64,000 nucleotides of DNA from PALSA-1296 sp038322815 (GCA_038322815.1 JBBQGG010000002.1:47922-111921), one strand, 5' to 3'; numbered from the stretch's first letter, positions 54,396 through 63,141 are shown. Numbers and translations: made by a program. Notes: generated from the sequence alone by a model not told the origin.

Positions 54396-55406
54396 ATGGA
54401 CGACATCAAACTTGATTCCGATATAGAAACACAGTGGAAAGAACTTTCTAAATGTCTTCATGAAATCAAAGATACCGAGGAACGTATCGCTATTCTCATC
54501 AAAAGAATCGAGGTTGTCAATTTACAACGAAGTGATTGGATGGCCCAGAATCCCCGTAAGGCAGGTTCGTATGTTCTCTTTGGGAGCAAATTACTCCATG
54601 AAATATCTAACCAAATTGAAATACTAAAAAAGCAAGGAGACATTAAGAAGGCTGAGGAAGCCAAACAGCGATTACACGACATTTTGACCCCACAAGAACC
54701 TGACATCATTTTTCTAAACGAAAAAGATAGGGTTTTCTTAAAGGAAAGGGGTGGGATAGAAAAGTTGGATGCAATATGGAAAAATGTTTCGCAAGGAACA
54801 ATAACTATTTCAGATACAGCAATAAAAGTGAGTTTACTTCGACAGTTAAATGAACTTTGGTATTATCCGAACATACAACTACAAGAAGCAAAAAATACAG
54901 CGAAACGAATAGATCTATTAAGGAATCTCATTTCTGAGTCACAAAAGGTTATAGAATGTGAACCTGAGAACCACTTACAAAAACTATTTATATTAGGAGC
55001 GAAATCAGGGGTAAAATATTATGAAGGCGTTTTAAATTCAGAAAGAAAAAAGATTATTTCTTCTTCACTCACATGCCCATATCCTCACGACTCAGAACAA
55101 ATGGCTTCATACAAACGTGTAGCAAAGGTGTTCGAAAAACAATCATTTTGGTCCGGTTCTCTAACGGATTTCGTTTTTGCAATGAATGAACTTGCGGTGA
55201 AAGGTTTCTTAAAAGCAAACGATCTTGATGAAGCATTATCGGAAACATTTGCTCATAAACCAAAAGGAAAAAAAGAAGTCCAAAAACTTACTGCGAAGAT
55301 CATCAACAACCGCCGTCGTAATATGAAGGGAGGTCGTTACACTGAATCAGAAGAAATTCATACTACTGTCGTTACAATGTTAAAACAGATAAAACCGAAG
55401 GAATAA
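54396..55406 (+). CDS. RteC-like domain protein A (tentative), island
   Basis: 336 residues, helical and partly coiled-coil in the first two thirds. The last ~110 residues (CPYPHDSEQ... FWSGSLTDFVFAMNELAVKGFL... RRRNMKGGRYTESEE) are shared with the next gene. This end loosely follows the pattern of the RteC regulator C-terminus in Bacteroides conjugative elements (W-S/T-G-S, 'ALxxxGxLxA', 'RRxN...RT'). That is a by-eye resemblance only. Four bases separate it from its paralogue. Confidence 0.55.
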   Translation: MDDIKLDSDIETQWKELSKCLHEIKDTEERIAILIKRIEVVNLQRSDWMAQNPRKAGSYVLFGSKLLHEISNQIEILKKQGDIKKAEEAKQRLHDILTPQEPDIIFLNEKDRVFLKERGGIEKLDAIWKNVSQGTITISDTAIKVSLLRQLNELWYYPNIQLQEAKNTAKRIDLLRNLISESQKVIECEPENHLQKLFILGAKSGVKYYEGVLNSERKKIISSSLTCPYPHDSEQMASYKRVAKVFEKQSFWSGSLTDFVFAMNELAVKGFLKANDLDEALSETFAHKPKGKKEVQKLTAKIINNRRRNMKGGRYTESEEIHTTVVTMLKQIKPKE

Positions 55407-55410
55407 CTTT

Positions 55411-56040
55411 ATGAATCAAACTGACGAACAAAAATATTATGAGGAAGAAATTGAGAAGCATTGTGATTTTCTTGCCGAACTACACTTTGGGAAGTGGATG
55501 GAACGAGACATTCAAGCAGCAAGGAACACCGCTGAGATTATCGCATTACTTGAGAGGGAGTTGAAAAAAGCTGAAGTAATCTTCTCGGACACGAAAGGCA
55601 AAGATAGCTATTACACTGAAAACTATTTACAGTTACTTCAGCAGAAGATTGGAATCTACCAACGAACGTTAGAAATGGAACGGCCAGGATTACAATCTTC
55701 TGCAGACTGCCAATATCCTCATAATTCTGAGCAGGAAAAAGCATACCACCGTGTAACTGAATTATTAAAGAGTCATCACTACTGGGCTGGGTCTCTTTCA
55801 GACTTTGTTTATATGATTGATACCCTGGCTTTACACGGCTACTTAAGAGCTAATGAACTTGAGGAAGCGCTTGCCGAATCCTTTTCACATAAACCACAAG
55901 GTAAAAAAAAAATTCAGAGGTTGACGGCTGATAAAATCAAAGATCGTCGTCGAAATATGAAAATTGGTCATAATACAGTATCCCCTGAAATAGTAAGAAC
56001 AGTCGATAGAATCGTAAAAAAAATGAAATCAGAAAGGTAA
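55411..56040 (+). CDS. RteC-like domain protein B (tentative), paralogue of A
   Basis: 209 residues. The C-terminal half (CQYPHNSEQ... HYWAGSLSDFVYMIDTLALHGYL... RRRNMKIGHNTVSPE) matches the end of the preceding protein closely, while the N-terminal helical part is shorter. The tandem arrangement suggests duplication within the element. Function unknown; a regulatory role would fit if the RteC resemblance holds. Confidence 0.55.
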   Translation: MNQTDEQKYYEEEIEKHCDFLAELHFGKWMERDIQAARNTAEIIALLERELKKAEVIFSDTKGKDSYYTENYLQLLQQKIGIYQRTLEMERPGLQSSADCQYPHNSEQEKAYHRVTELLKSHHYWAGSLSDFVYMIDTLALHGYLRANELEEALAESFSHKPQGKKKIQRLTADKIKDRRRNMKIGHNTVSPEIVRTVDRIVKKMKSER

Positions 56041-56136
56041 ATTGAATCTTCTACATTCTTAAAAAAATCGTTAAATTAATGCAATTTTTCCATAGAAAAC
56101 TTTGCTTTATATAGGGTGCGATTTTAGGCACCTGTA

Positions 56137-56817
56137 ATGAAGAAAACAATAATACCCACACAGCTTTCGCAGTTACGAACTGCACCTTACAATCCTCGAG
56201 CGATTGAAGATACTGCCTTCGAAGGATTAAAGTATTCTATCGAAGAATACGGCGATCTTAGCGGCATCGTGTTCAATGTCCGGACCAAACACTTAGTAGC
56301 CGGTCATCAGCGCGTGAAAGCGCTCCGTGAACAATATGGCAACATCTCTATTGCTGCCGGAAAAATGAAAGCCAAGACCGGAGAGATATTTCCGGTCCGG
56401 TTTGTGGATTGGGATTTACCAAAAGAGAAACTTGCCAACCTTGCTGCCAATAGCCCAACGATTCAGGGAGTCTTCACTTCTGATGTTCGTTCACTTCTTG
56501 ACGAACTGAAACTTGAGCAAACAGAAGAGTTTGAAGCATTACAGTTAGAAGGTATTTATGCTCTCCCCCTTGACCTTACAGAAGAATTTGAATACATTGG
56601 AGAAGCTGAGGACATTTCTTCAAATAACCGTGCAATGATACCCGACGGAGATCGTAGTGAAGGCTATTTGGCAGGTGAAACAAAGAAGTTTGAGTTCTAC
56701 ATTGAGAAAGCAGACTATGAAAGATTCATTGGGAAATTGAAGCAACTCAAGAACGACTTACAGGTTGAAACCAACTCCGATGTTTTTCTGAGACTTGTAA
56801 TGAACTATGGAAACTAA
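56137..56817 (+). CDS. Phage-type ParB/sulfiredoxin-like nuclease-domain protein
   Basis: 226 residues. The N-terminal ~100 residues fit the ParB/Srx fold: 'LRTAPYNPRAIEDTAFEGLKYSIEEYGDLSGIVFN' and the phosphate-binding 'LVAGHQRVKALREQ'. A second domain with no clear family follows (ELKLEQTEEFEALQ... to the end). In phages such proteins commonly sit next to DNA methyltransferases or base-modifying enzymes. The last base of the stop overlaps the next ATG, so it is translationally coupled to the TET/JBP-like dioxygenase. Confidence 0.85.
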   Translation: MKKTIIPTQLSQLRTAPYNPRAIEDTAFEGLKYSIEEYGDLSGIVFNVRTKHLVAGHQRVKALREQYGNISIAAGKMKAKTGEIFPVRFVDWDLPKEKLANLAANSPTIQGVFTSDVRSLLDELKLEQTEEFEALQLEGIYALPLDLTEEFEYIGEAEDISSNNRAMIPDGDRSEGYLAGETKKFEFYIEKADYERFIGKLKQLKNDLQVETNSDVFLRLVMNYGN

Positions 56818-57632
56818 TGCAAGAACGGGAAATCATACGAGCAACTGTTAATGATAAGCTCTTCTTAAAGCGAACTCCTGACCGTTCAGATTATAAAGAG
56901 CTGATAACGAAGGATACCATTTTCTTTGAGAATGGAAAACCTGTTATCCTCTACAAGATTATCCCAAAAGCTCAACTCTCGAAAATCCGGCATTTAGTCT
57001 TTGACTCTAAATTCATTAAGGCTCACCGGACAAACGGAACACCAACTCAATCTGCTGTATTCGGTGCTCTCCCCCGAGTTACTCACCGACATAACTATTG
57101 CCGGTATACAGCAAACACAAAGAATCAAAAAGAATTGAATAATGATATTTTCTATTTTGCAAAGCTCATTGATGGCATTTACAAAGACCTGCTACCAGAA
57201 CAGCATGACCTGAATCTTCAAATTGTAGAGGAAAGCGTTGAAGCTGAATACATCATTAAGGATACTCCTTTTACTACCGTTAATCTGAATATAAATCATG
57301 CAATCAAGTACCATCGTGATACAGGGAATTTCAAGAACGTATTCTCGAATGTACTGATACTGAAGGATGCCGTTGCGGGTGGCTTCCTTGTCTGCCCTGA
57401 ATTTAATATAGCTTTTGGTCAGCAAGATGGAGCCTTAATCCTCTTCGATGGTCAGAACATCATTCATGGCGTTACACCGATCAAAATGAAGCATGAAAAT
57501 GCTTATCGGTGCTCTTGCGTCTTTTACTCACTTGCCGATATGAAGAATTGCTATCCTTACAAGATGGAGTTAGAACGAGTAAAGAAGTGGAGAGACGAAG
57601 TTGAAAGCAGATTCAGACCTGAAACACTATAA
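56817..57632 (+). CDS. TET/JBP-family 2-oxoglutarate/Fe(II) dioxygenase
   Basis: 271 residues. The double-stranded beta-helix core is recognisable: 'FTTVNLNINHAIKYHRDTGN' with the H166-x-D168 iron ligands, 'AGGFLVCPEFNIAFGQQDGALILFDGQNIIHGVTPI' with distal His217, and R231 (AYRCSCVFYS) for 2-oxoglutarate. The 'GGxLVxPExxxAF...GxxLxFDGxxxxHG' layout is that of TET/JBP enzymes, which oxidise the methyl group of 5-methylpyrimidines in DNA. A generic prolyl-hydroxylase-type enzyme is the main alternative. It is coupled to both neighbours, ParB-like and FkbM, by overlaps. Confidence 0.75.
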   Translation: MQEREIIRATVNDKLFLKRTPDRSDYKELITKDTIFFENGKPVILYKIIPKAQLSKIRHLVFDSKFIKAHRTNGTPTQSAVFGALPRVTHRHNYCRYTANTKNQKELNNDIFYFAKLIDGIYKDLLPEQHDLNLQIVEESVEAEYIIKDTPFTTVNLNINHAIKYHRDTGNFKNVFSNVLILKDAVAGGFLVCPEFNIAFGQQDGALILFDGQNIIHGVTPIKMKHENAYRCSCVFYSLADMKNCYPYKMELERVKKWRDEVESRFRPETL

Positions 57633-58402
57633 TGGAAAAAAAATACTACATACCGAAGAGTAAGAATTTCAGTCCTAAGTTTCTGACACGTGTCGGTTCA
57701 TCCGATATCAAGAGCGTCGATGAAACATGGATAAAGAAAAGCTACAACCGACCCAGTGCCGGTTTCATTGTAAAGCCAGGTGAGAAGTGGTTAGACCTTG
57801 GTGCCAATATCGGAGCCTTCACAATCTATGCTGCACTTCATGGAGCACAGGTCCGGGCTTATGAAGCTCAGGCGGATAATATACAAATGATAAACGCGAA
57901 CATCAAAGCGAATAAACTTGAGGATCAAATCGAAGTCTTAAAGTATGCGATTGTCCCCGATAGTTCACATGGCAAGACTTTGAAATTTTATGAAAGTACC
58001 AATCCTGCAACATTCCGCCGACATACGCTCTATGGTAATTACCTGAACAGTGCAAAAAAGAAGAATATGGTTATTACAGCGGTAAAAGGGATAGGCTTCA
58101 GTAAGATTATAACAGATGGTTTCGACTGTATCAAGATGAACATTGAGGGTGCAGAGATACCTATCTTTGAAGAATTACAATCGAATCCTGGAATCCGTAA
58201 GCTCGTCTTTGAATACTCATTCGATATGGATAAGCGGATAGCTACATACGTAAAGACAGTTGAGAAATTGCACGCTCTTTTTACTACTGTTAAACCAGCT
58301 CGTAAGATTCCGCTGGATCTGGAAGTCTACCCCTATTATCCCCCTAACTGTTATATCTTTTGCATGAATGAATATTTTCCGCCGGAAAATATTGTAGGCT
58401 GA
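57632..58402 (+). CDS. FkbM-family SAM-dependent methyltransferase
   Basis: 256 residues. SAM motif I 'KWLDLGANIGAFTIYAALHGAQVRAYEA' and the FkbM signature 'FDCIKMNIEGAEIPIFEEL' are clear, plus 'LVFEYSFDMDKR'. FkbM enzymes usually methylate hydroxyls on small molecules or sugars. Being coupled (one-base overlap) to a TET/JBP-like dioxygenase, it might methylate the hydroxylated base, which is inference. The last codons contain an 11-bp-arm palindrome (58371-58393). Confidence 0.88.
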   Translation: MEKKYYIPKSKNFSPKFLTRVGSSDIKSVDETWIKKSYNRPSAGFIVKPGEKWLDLGANIGAFTIYAALHGAQVRAYEAQADNIQMINANIKANKLEDQIEVLKYAIVPDSSHGKTLKFYESTNPATFRRHTLYGNYLNSAKKKNMVITAVKGIGFSKIITDGFDCIKMNIEGAEIPIFEELQSNPGIRKLVFEYSFDMDKRIATYVKTVEKLHALFTTVKPARKIPLDLEVYPYYPPNCYIFCMNEYFPPENIVG

Positions 58403-58420
58403 AAAAGCAACACTATAAAA

Positions 58421-58711
58421 ATGGCAGACCTTAAGAAAATAGAAACACTTGCACAACGCGGATTAACCGAAAAGGAGATCAGGTTAGCGGTGCGGCTTGA
58501 TAAGCTCTCGGCAGAAGAGAAGGAAGCTATTGAGAGAGGTAGAGCTGCCGGTATCGCTTTAATCAATGATAAGCTCTTTAAGCGGGCTTTAGCTGGAGAT
58601 CCTCGATCCGTGGACTACCTTAATAAGAAATTCACTTCATTCAAACCGGACCCGCAGGGCGAGTCATACATTGACCGTCAAGTAGAAATTCTTCGGAATC
58701 TGAAGTCATGA
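58421..58711 (+). CDS. Small helix-turn-helix protein, phage terminase-small-subunit-like
   Basis: 96 residues. 'LAQRGLTEKEIRLAVRLDKLSAEEKEAIERGRAAGIALINDKLFKRALAGDPRSVDYLNKKF' follows the pattern of small HTH proteins that resemble phage terminase small subunits (a 'LTEKEIA' helix, a Lys/Arg-rich helix and 'RALAGDxxSxxYL'). No large terminase is in the window. It follows FkbM by 18 bp and probably belongs to the same operon. Confidence 0.65.
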   Translation: MADLKKIETLAQRGLTEKEIRLAVRLDKLSAEEKEAIERGRAAGIALINDKLFKRALAGDPRSVDYLNKKFTSFKPDPQGESYIDRQVEILRNLKS

Positions 58712-58818
58712 ATTACGAGGAACAACATATTTCCTTCTAAGCCTTTTCATCTATCAAAGTTAACACCTTTTTACTGCATTATAGAAACGGACAAATCCAC
58801 ATTATTTAGTTAAAAAAG

Positions 58819-59418
58819 ATGGGCGGTTGGGGTAGTGGAAGAGGTGAAAGGTATGATCGAAAGCAAACGGTGGATGAATCGTTAGTGCTTAATATGAAAT
58901 ATATCTTTCGGGAAGGAATACGACCTCGAATTGGATCTCTTAGTTGGTCTGCCAGAACAGAGAATGCCGGTTCAATTATATACGTTATTGATGAGAGATA
59001 CGGGTTGCCTACGTTAGCATTACACTATACGTTTAATGGTGAAGATGTCATTCAGACTGTTCCTATCATCGGAGAGTCTCAGCCTTATGGAGGGATGCGT
59101 TATTGGATGCTTTGTCCACTGATCGACAGGTCCGGTTTGGAATGCCGCGCCAGGTGCAGTAAATTATATGCTCCACCGGGAAGAAGGGAGTTCGGCTGCC
59201 GGAAGTGTTATGATCTTTCCTATCATAGCTGTAACAGTAGTCATAAACTTGATTTTTTTTACAAGGATTTTTTAACGAAGTTTCCCTTCATACCACGAAA
59301 GGAGTTTTACCATGATATGACAGACCAATGGTATTACAAATATTTTCGGACCCGGAAAGCCGCGAAGAAATGGTTTGCGAAGGTGCAAACGGAAAATTTA
59401 AATAAGTCTAGGATATAG
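58819..59418 (+). CDS. 'MGGWGSGR' zinc-ribbon mobile-element protein
   Basis: 199 residues. It begins MGGWGSGRGERYDRKQTVDES and has 'LNMKYIFREGIRPRIGSLSWSARTENAGSIIYVID', 'GGMRYWMLCPLI' and a four-Cys ribbon (LCPLIDRSGLECRARCSKLY... GCRKCYDLSY). This is a recurring, uncharacterised family in mobile elements and phages. The C-terminal ~60 residues are basic and aromatic. The role is unknown; nucleic-acid binding through the ribbon is a reasonable guess. Confidence 0.75.
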   Translation: MGGWGSGRGERYDRKQTVDESLVLNMKYIFREGIRPRIGSLSWSARTENAGSIIYVIDERYGLPTLALHYTFNGEDVIQTVPIIGESQPYGGMRYWMLCPLIDRSGLECRARCSKLYAPPGRREFGCRKCYDLSYHSCNSSHKLDFFYKDFLTKFPFIPRKEFYHDMTDQWYYKYFRTRKAAKKWFAKVQTENLNKSRI

Positions 59419-59466
59419 TATGACCTGGAATGCAATTTTGGGGAGATTCTTTCTGTTGCTTGGATT

Positions 59467-60039
59467 ATGAAATTTTATATTGAATTAGCAAGTCTTTTAA
59501 GAAAGCGTTTTCGTCTTACAGATGAATATACTTGGCGACCTGTTATGACGGGTGGTGCAAGTCCAGGTGACTTAATGTTGAAGAGTTTTGCAGAAGTCAT
59601 AAGGCTTCAAGAAATTAATAAACATATTAAGATAGGAGAAGAAGATTATGTTATTAATTCGGAAGAATTTTCAATTGGCGGAGGTAAAGACTTTGGCGAA
59701 TACCTAAATTACGAGATTTACGTAGATCGTGATACAGAGCCAAAAGAGCCAAGCCTTCGCCAATTAATAAGTGCTATCGGTTATGGTGATGATAGATTTT
59801 ACAATTCTTTAGTCCTTAATATCTATGGTTTCTTTGAATTACGTGATCATACAATTTGTATGCCTAAAATTATCGATCCAACTATAGCTGTTAGGTATGA
59901 GACATTCGGGGTAGGCAATGAATATGTTGGTTCCAGCCCGGCATTATCAGAAGCATTCACCGATGAGGTTTATGAATCGATGATCAGCAAGTGGCGTCTT
60001 CATTTAAAGACTGGAATGACGAATTTATATTTTGAATAA
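59467..60039 (+). CDS. Hypothetical protein, island
   Basis: 190 residues, no recognised domain. The sequence is mixed alpha/beta (EYTWRPVMTGGASPGDLMLKSFAEVIRLQE, YVINSEEFSIGGGKDFGEYLNYEIYVDRDTEPKEPSLR) and ends ...LHLKTGMTNLYFE. The frame is AT-rich like its neighbours and clearly coding. It converges on the restriction-modification genes. Confidence 0.6.
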   Translation: MKFYIELASLLRKRFRLTDEYTWRPVMTGGASPGDLMLKSFAEVIRLQEINKHIKIGEEDYVINSEEFSIGGGKDFGEYLNYEIYVDRDTEPKEPSLRQLISAIGYGDDRFYNSLVLNIYGFFELRDHTICMPKIIDPTIAVRYETFGVGNEYVGSSPALSEAFTDEVYESMISKWRLHLKTGMTNLYFE

Positions 60040-60149
60040 TTGTTAAGAAGGCATTTTTACCTGGAATGGTCTGGGAATATTTACTATAAATACTTCAAGA
60101 GCAAAAAGACAGTTCATAGATTGTGTGAAAAGAGAAACGGTAGAAAAAA

Positions 60150-60938
60150 TTAAGACTTGAGCTTCACGATCTTTTGAGAGTTGAAAAAGAAAATTTTTGA
60201 AAAGGAAGATTCCATAAAAAGTGTGTGGTAGTATTGTTCAGTTTCCTCAACTTCTTCTCTTAAATTGACATGTGAATAATGTGGACTGCCATAAATAAGC
60301 AGCCAACATTCTGAACATCTTTTCAAGTATTCAGATAAGTTCTTCTCCTTATCTGCTGCAACTTCTTTCATACCTTCTATAATGTGCGGGACTAAAAGAC
60401 TTCTAGATCTAAATGCCTCATGAAGACATGACCAAAAAAGATCTGGATGGGTTGGATAACCGTGCATATACATTACATCAATGAATTGTTCAAGCTCGTA
60501 TTTTCTAAGCTCAGAATAGGAAAACTCCTTTTGCGAATGATTGGAAAATTCATTTTGAATACAGGATGCGATCCTCGAAGCAATCACATTTTTTATTTTC
60601 TTTTTTTTTATTGCCTTATCAATTCGCGAATTGAAGTCGATCATTACTAGACCTCTAAGATATTGTACTCCTTTCTCACCGAGATAGAATTTTTCAGAAA
60701 GCTGTATAATTTTATCTCTATCCTCAATATTTTTCCTAACTTCTTGGAACTGAAATTCTCTTAATTCGATACCAATAATTTTTTTGGGTGTCGAAGGCAA
60801 TCTAATTCTAAAATCAGGTTTGGGATCAGGATCAGTTCCATCTTCTTTTTCCTCAATAAGAGTTTTATTGTATAATGATTTAAATTGTTCAAAATAAAAC
60901 CGCTCTTCTCCCTTTTGCTCCGTCAAATGCTTACTCAT
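60150..60938 (-). CDS. Partner of the methyltransferase-nuclease gene, possible PD-(D/E)xK-like
   Basis: 262 residues. The N-terminal 'DGTDPDPKPDFRIRLPSTPKKIIGIELREFQFQ' resembles a PD-(D/E)xK core (PDF, then GIE-L-R), but the final Lys is Arg, so nuclease activity is uncertain. The rest is helical with 'YMHGYPTHPDLFWSCLHEAFRSR' and no known family. Its ATG overlaps the stop of the upstream methyltransferase gene (TAATG), so the two form one operon. A restriction or accessory subunit role is likely by context. Confidence 0.6.
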   Translation of the reverse strand: MSKHLTEQKGEERFYFEQFKSLYNKTLIEEKEDGTDPDPKPDFRIRLPSTPKKIIGIELREFQFQEVRKNIEDRDKIIQLSEKFYLGEKGVQYLRGLVMIDFNSRIDKAIKKKKIKNVIASRIASCIQNEFSNHSQKEFSYSELRKYELEQFIDVMYMHGYPTHPDLFWSCLHEAFRSRSLLVPHIIEGMKEVAADKEKNLSEYLKRCSECWLLIYGSPHYSHVNLREEVEETEQYYHTLFMESSFSKIFFFNSQKIVKLKS

Positions 60939-62530
60939 TAAAACATCCCCTCCTGTTGTTTCGCCTTCTTTTCTTTCTGAGCTTTCTTGAATGTTAGCTC
61001 ACCGCCGGAAAGGTCCGGGAATTCTGCACGTTGTGAACCGCTCAAAAGTGCCTCGATAGTTAAGATTTGAATCTTTGGGTACTGCTTTCCACCGAGTGAG
61101 TCATAGAAACCTGTTGACACCGCTTCCGTTGTCATAGGGCGTGTCGGTTCCGTAAGGGTAACAAAGAGTCCCATTGCTGCATTTTCTCGCTCTATAACGT
61201 GCGCAAAGTCCCTTATCATAGCTACGGATACGTTCTCCCCGCCTTTTACTGACACAACAATCTTCTTTGCTCCCGTCGTATCATCTTGAAAATAGATCAG
61301 TCCGTCAATTCCGCCATCCGCTCCTTTTTTCTTTCCCTGAAATCCTTGTGCTCCGACAAGGGCACATGCCCACCATTGAAATTGGTACTTGTCTCGTTCG
61401 GCAAGCGATCGTGCTCCATCCATATCTGTTGGCAGTCCTTCAACTACATACTCAATGTTAGGGAAAGCGTGCTTCAAACGCTTTTCAATAAGGGAGATTG
61501 CAAGAACAGTAATATCAATTCCTATCCATTGCCTTTTCAGTTTTTGTGCCGCGTGAATCGCAGTACCGCAACCGCAAAAAGGATCGAGAATAACATCACC
61601 TTCGTTCGATGAAGTCTGAATGATTCGTTCGAGAAGGGCTAAGGGTTTTTGAGTTGGATAGCCAAGTCGTTCTGCAGCTTGAGAATTCACGGCATTAATG
61701 TCAGTCCAAATATCCGGGACTGGTATGCCTGGCATATCGTTCAGGTATTGTTTTAACCGTGGAGTATTATTTTTGGTGTAATAAATTCGATCTTCTTTTT
61801 CATATCTCTGCATTGTTTTCATTGGGCATCTCCAATAGCCTTCCTTACCCTTCCATTCGTATGTATAACCGCCTCCAGACAAACCCTTTGCGGAAAGATC
61901 ACGGTCAAGAAAAATACCTTTTTCATCTTTATGCCTGTAATAAGTTTTTATATAAGACTCCTCGTATGGCTCATATTGTGGGTTGAATGTATGAGACTCA
62001 GATTTCGAATAAAATAAAATTACATCATGCAAATTTGCATACTTGCCACTATCACTGTGTGCCGTTGACCGTTTCCAAGGTATTTCATTTCGGAAATTTT
62101 CAGTTCCAAAAACACTATCTAAGACTATTTTCAAATAATGGGAAGCGGTTGGATCACAATGAAGGTAAAGACTGCCTGTTGGTTTTAAAACACGGTGTAA
62201 CTCTATGAGCCGGTTTGCCATCATGGTAAGGTATGCCATCATATCATTCTCACCGAGGAAAAAACGGAGTGCTCTTATCAATTCCGCAACATCGGTATTC
62301 GACTGCTTGAGCAATTCTCCAAACTCTGTTTCAGCCTCTTGTCCCCAATGCCACGAATCCTCGAACGCCGTAATCTGTGCATCGGAAGAATGCCCTTTCG
62401 GAGTTTTGAAAAGCAAATTATAATCCCGCTTCGAATTAAACGGTGGGTCAAGATAGATCAGATCGACGGACTCCTTTTCGATATGGGTCCGTAGAACGTG
62501 AAGGTTATCTCCGAAATAGAGTTTATTCAT
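60938..62530 (-). CDS. Beta-class DNA methyltransferase fused to Mrr-like nuclease domain
   Basis: 530 residues. Motif IV 'LIYLDPPFNSKRDYNLLF' comes first (residues ~24-41) and motif I 'ILDPFCGCGTAIHAAQKLKRQWIGIDIT' near residue 315, so it is a beta-class N6-adenine/N4-cytosine enzyme (D12/type III-like). From about residue 380 a second domain 'WWACALVGAQGFQGKKKGADGGIDGLIYF...KIVVSVKGGENVSVAMIRDF' matches the Mrr-type PD-(D/E)xK fold (D ... VKG). A single protein combining modification and cleavage would be a self-contained restriction system or a methylation-linked nuclease. The small downstream gene is coupled. Confidence 0.85.
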   Translation of the reverse strand: MNKLYFGDNLHVLRTHIEKESVDLIYLDPPFNSKRDYNLLFKTPKGHSSDAQITAFEDSWHWGQEAETEFGELLKQSNTDVAELIRALRFFLGENDMMAYLTMMANRLIELHRVLKPTGSLYLHCDPTASHYLKIVLDSVFGTENFRNEIPWKRSTAHSDSGKYANLHDVILFYSKSESHTFNPQYEPYEESYIKTYYRHKDEKGIFLDRDLSAKGLSGGGYTYEWKGKEGYWRCPMKTMQRYEKEDRIYYTKNNTPRLKQYLNDMPGIPVPDIWTDINAVNSQAAERLGYPTQKPLALLERIIQTSSNEGDVILDPFCGCGTAIHAAQKLKRQWIGIDITVLAISLIEKRLKHAFPNIEYVVEGLPTDMDGARSLAERDKYQFQWWACALVGAQGFQGKKKGADGGIDGLIYFQDDTTGAKKIVVSVKGGENVSVAMIRDFAHVIERENAAMGLFVTLTEPTRPMTTEAVSTGFYDSLGGKQYPKIQILTIEALLSGSQRAEFPDLSGGELTFKKAQKEKKAKQQEGMF

Positions 62531-62617
62531 GGATACAAAGATAAGCTATTTTGAAGTGACTGCTTTCAGGAATCGGCTCCTTACAAAAGATTGTACCTCG
62601 TAGTCCTCGGGGATGTA

Positions 62618-62641
62618 AGAAATTTTCTGGCGGAAAATTTT
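62618..62641. repeat. Palindrome, island copy 2
   Basis: AAATTTTC (62620-62627) and GAAAATTT (62633-62640) flank TGGCG. The 20-odd-base core is the reverse complement of the 54244-54278 palindrome core. It stands 12 bp before the ATG at 62653 and 88 bp upstream of the divergent methyltransferase start (62530), so it could control both. Confidence 0.6.
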
Positions 62642-62652
62642 GTCAATATAGA

Positions 62653-63141
62653 ATGACAAAGAAACCCCTTATCTCAGAAAGTAGGAAAAGTCTACAGAAC
62701 GAAGTAATGATGCTCCGGACCCAAGGCTTTACGGTTCGGCAAGTCTGTAACCTTTTACAGATCAAATCCACGGATACTGTTTTCAAGCAATTGAAGAACT
62801 CTCTTGAGCAAAATAGGCAACGCAAAGAGATAACTGTGCTTGAATACAAGGATCTGGAAATGAACAGATGCGATGAACGGTTCGGACGGCTTGCAGAGTG
62901 GAGAAATAAAGTTGAGCAAATGAACATTTCTCCCGAGCGCCAATTAACTCTTATGCTGTCTCTTGAGGATAGGGACCTAAAGAATCAAGAGCGATTAATA
63001 AAACTGCTTAATCTGGAAAGCTCAAAAATTGAGAGCGAGGACACAATAGATTTCAACGCACTTCGCGAACGCGCTGCTCATGTTGATGCGAAACAGAGAG
63101 AAATAGAACTCAATCCGGCATTGAGCGGACGGGTCCGGTGA
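62653..63141 (+). CDS. Small helix-turn-helix island protein
   Basis: 162 residues. 'LQNEVMMLRTQGFTVRQVCNLLQIKSTDTVFKQLKNSLEQNRQRKE' is a helix-turn-helix-like segment followed by long basic/acidic helices (DRDLKNQERLIKLLNLESSKIESED). It resembles phage-borne HTH or terminase-small-type proteins in size and layout but is not assignable to a family. The palindrome at 62618-62641 overlaps its leader, so it may regulate itself and the methyltransferase gene. Confidence 0.6.
   Translation: MTKKPLISESRKSLQNEVMMLRTQGFTVRQVCNLLQIKSTDTVFKQLKNSLEQNRQRKEITVLEYKDLEMNRCDERFGRLAEWRNKVEQMNISPERQLTLMLSLEDRDLKNQERLIKLLNLESSKIESEDTIDFNALRERAAHVDAKQREIELNPALSGRVR

Noticed and set aside
58371..58393. Palindrome AATATTTTCCG-C-CGGAAAATATT as a third member of the island palindrome set
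   Set aside because: It lies wholly in the FkbM coding end (EYFPPENI) and lacks the CGCCA spacer; similarity may be chance.
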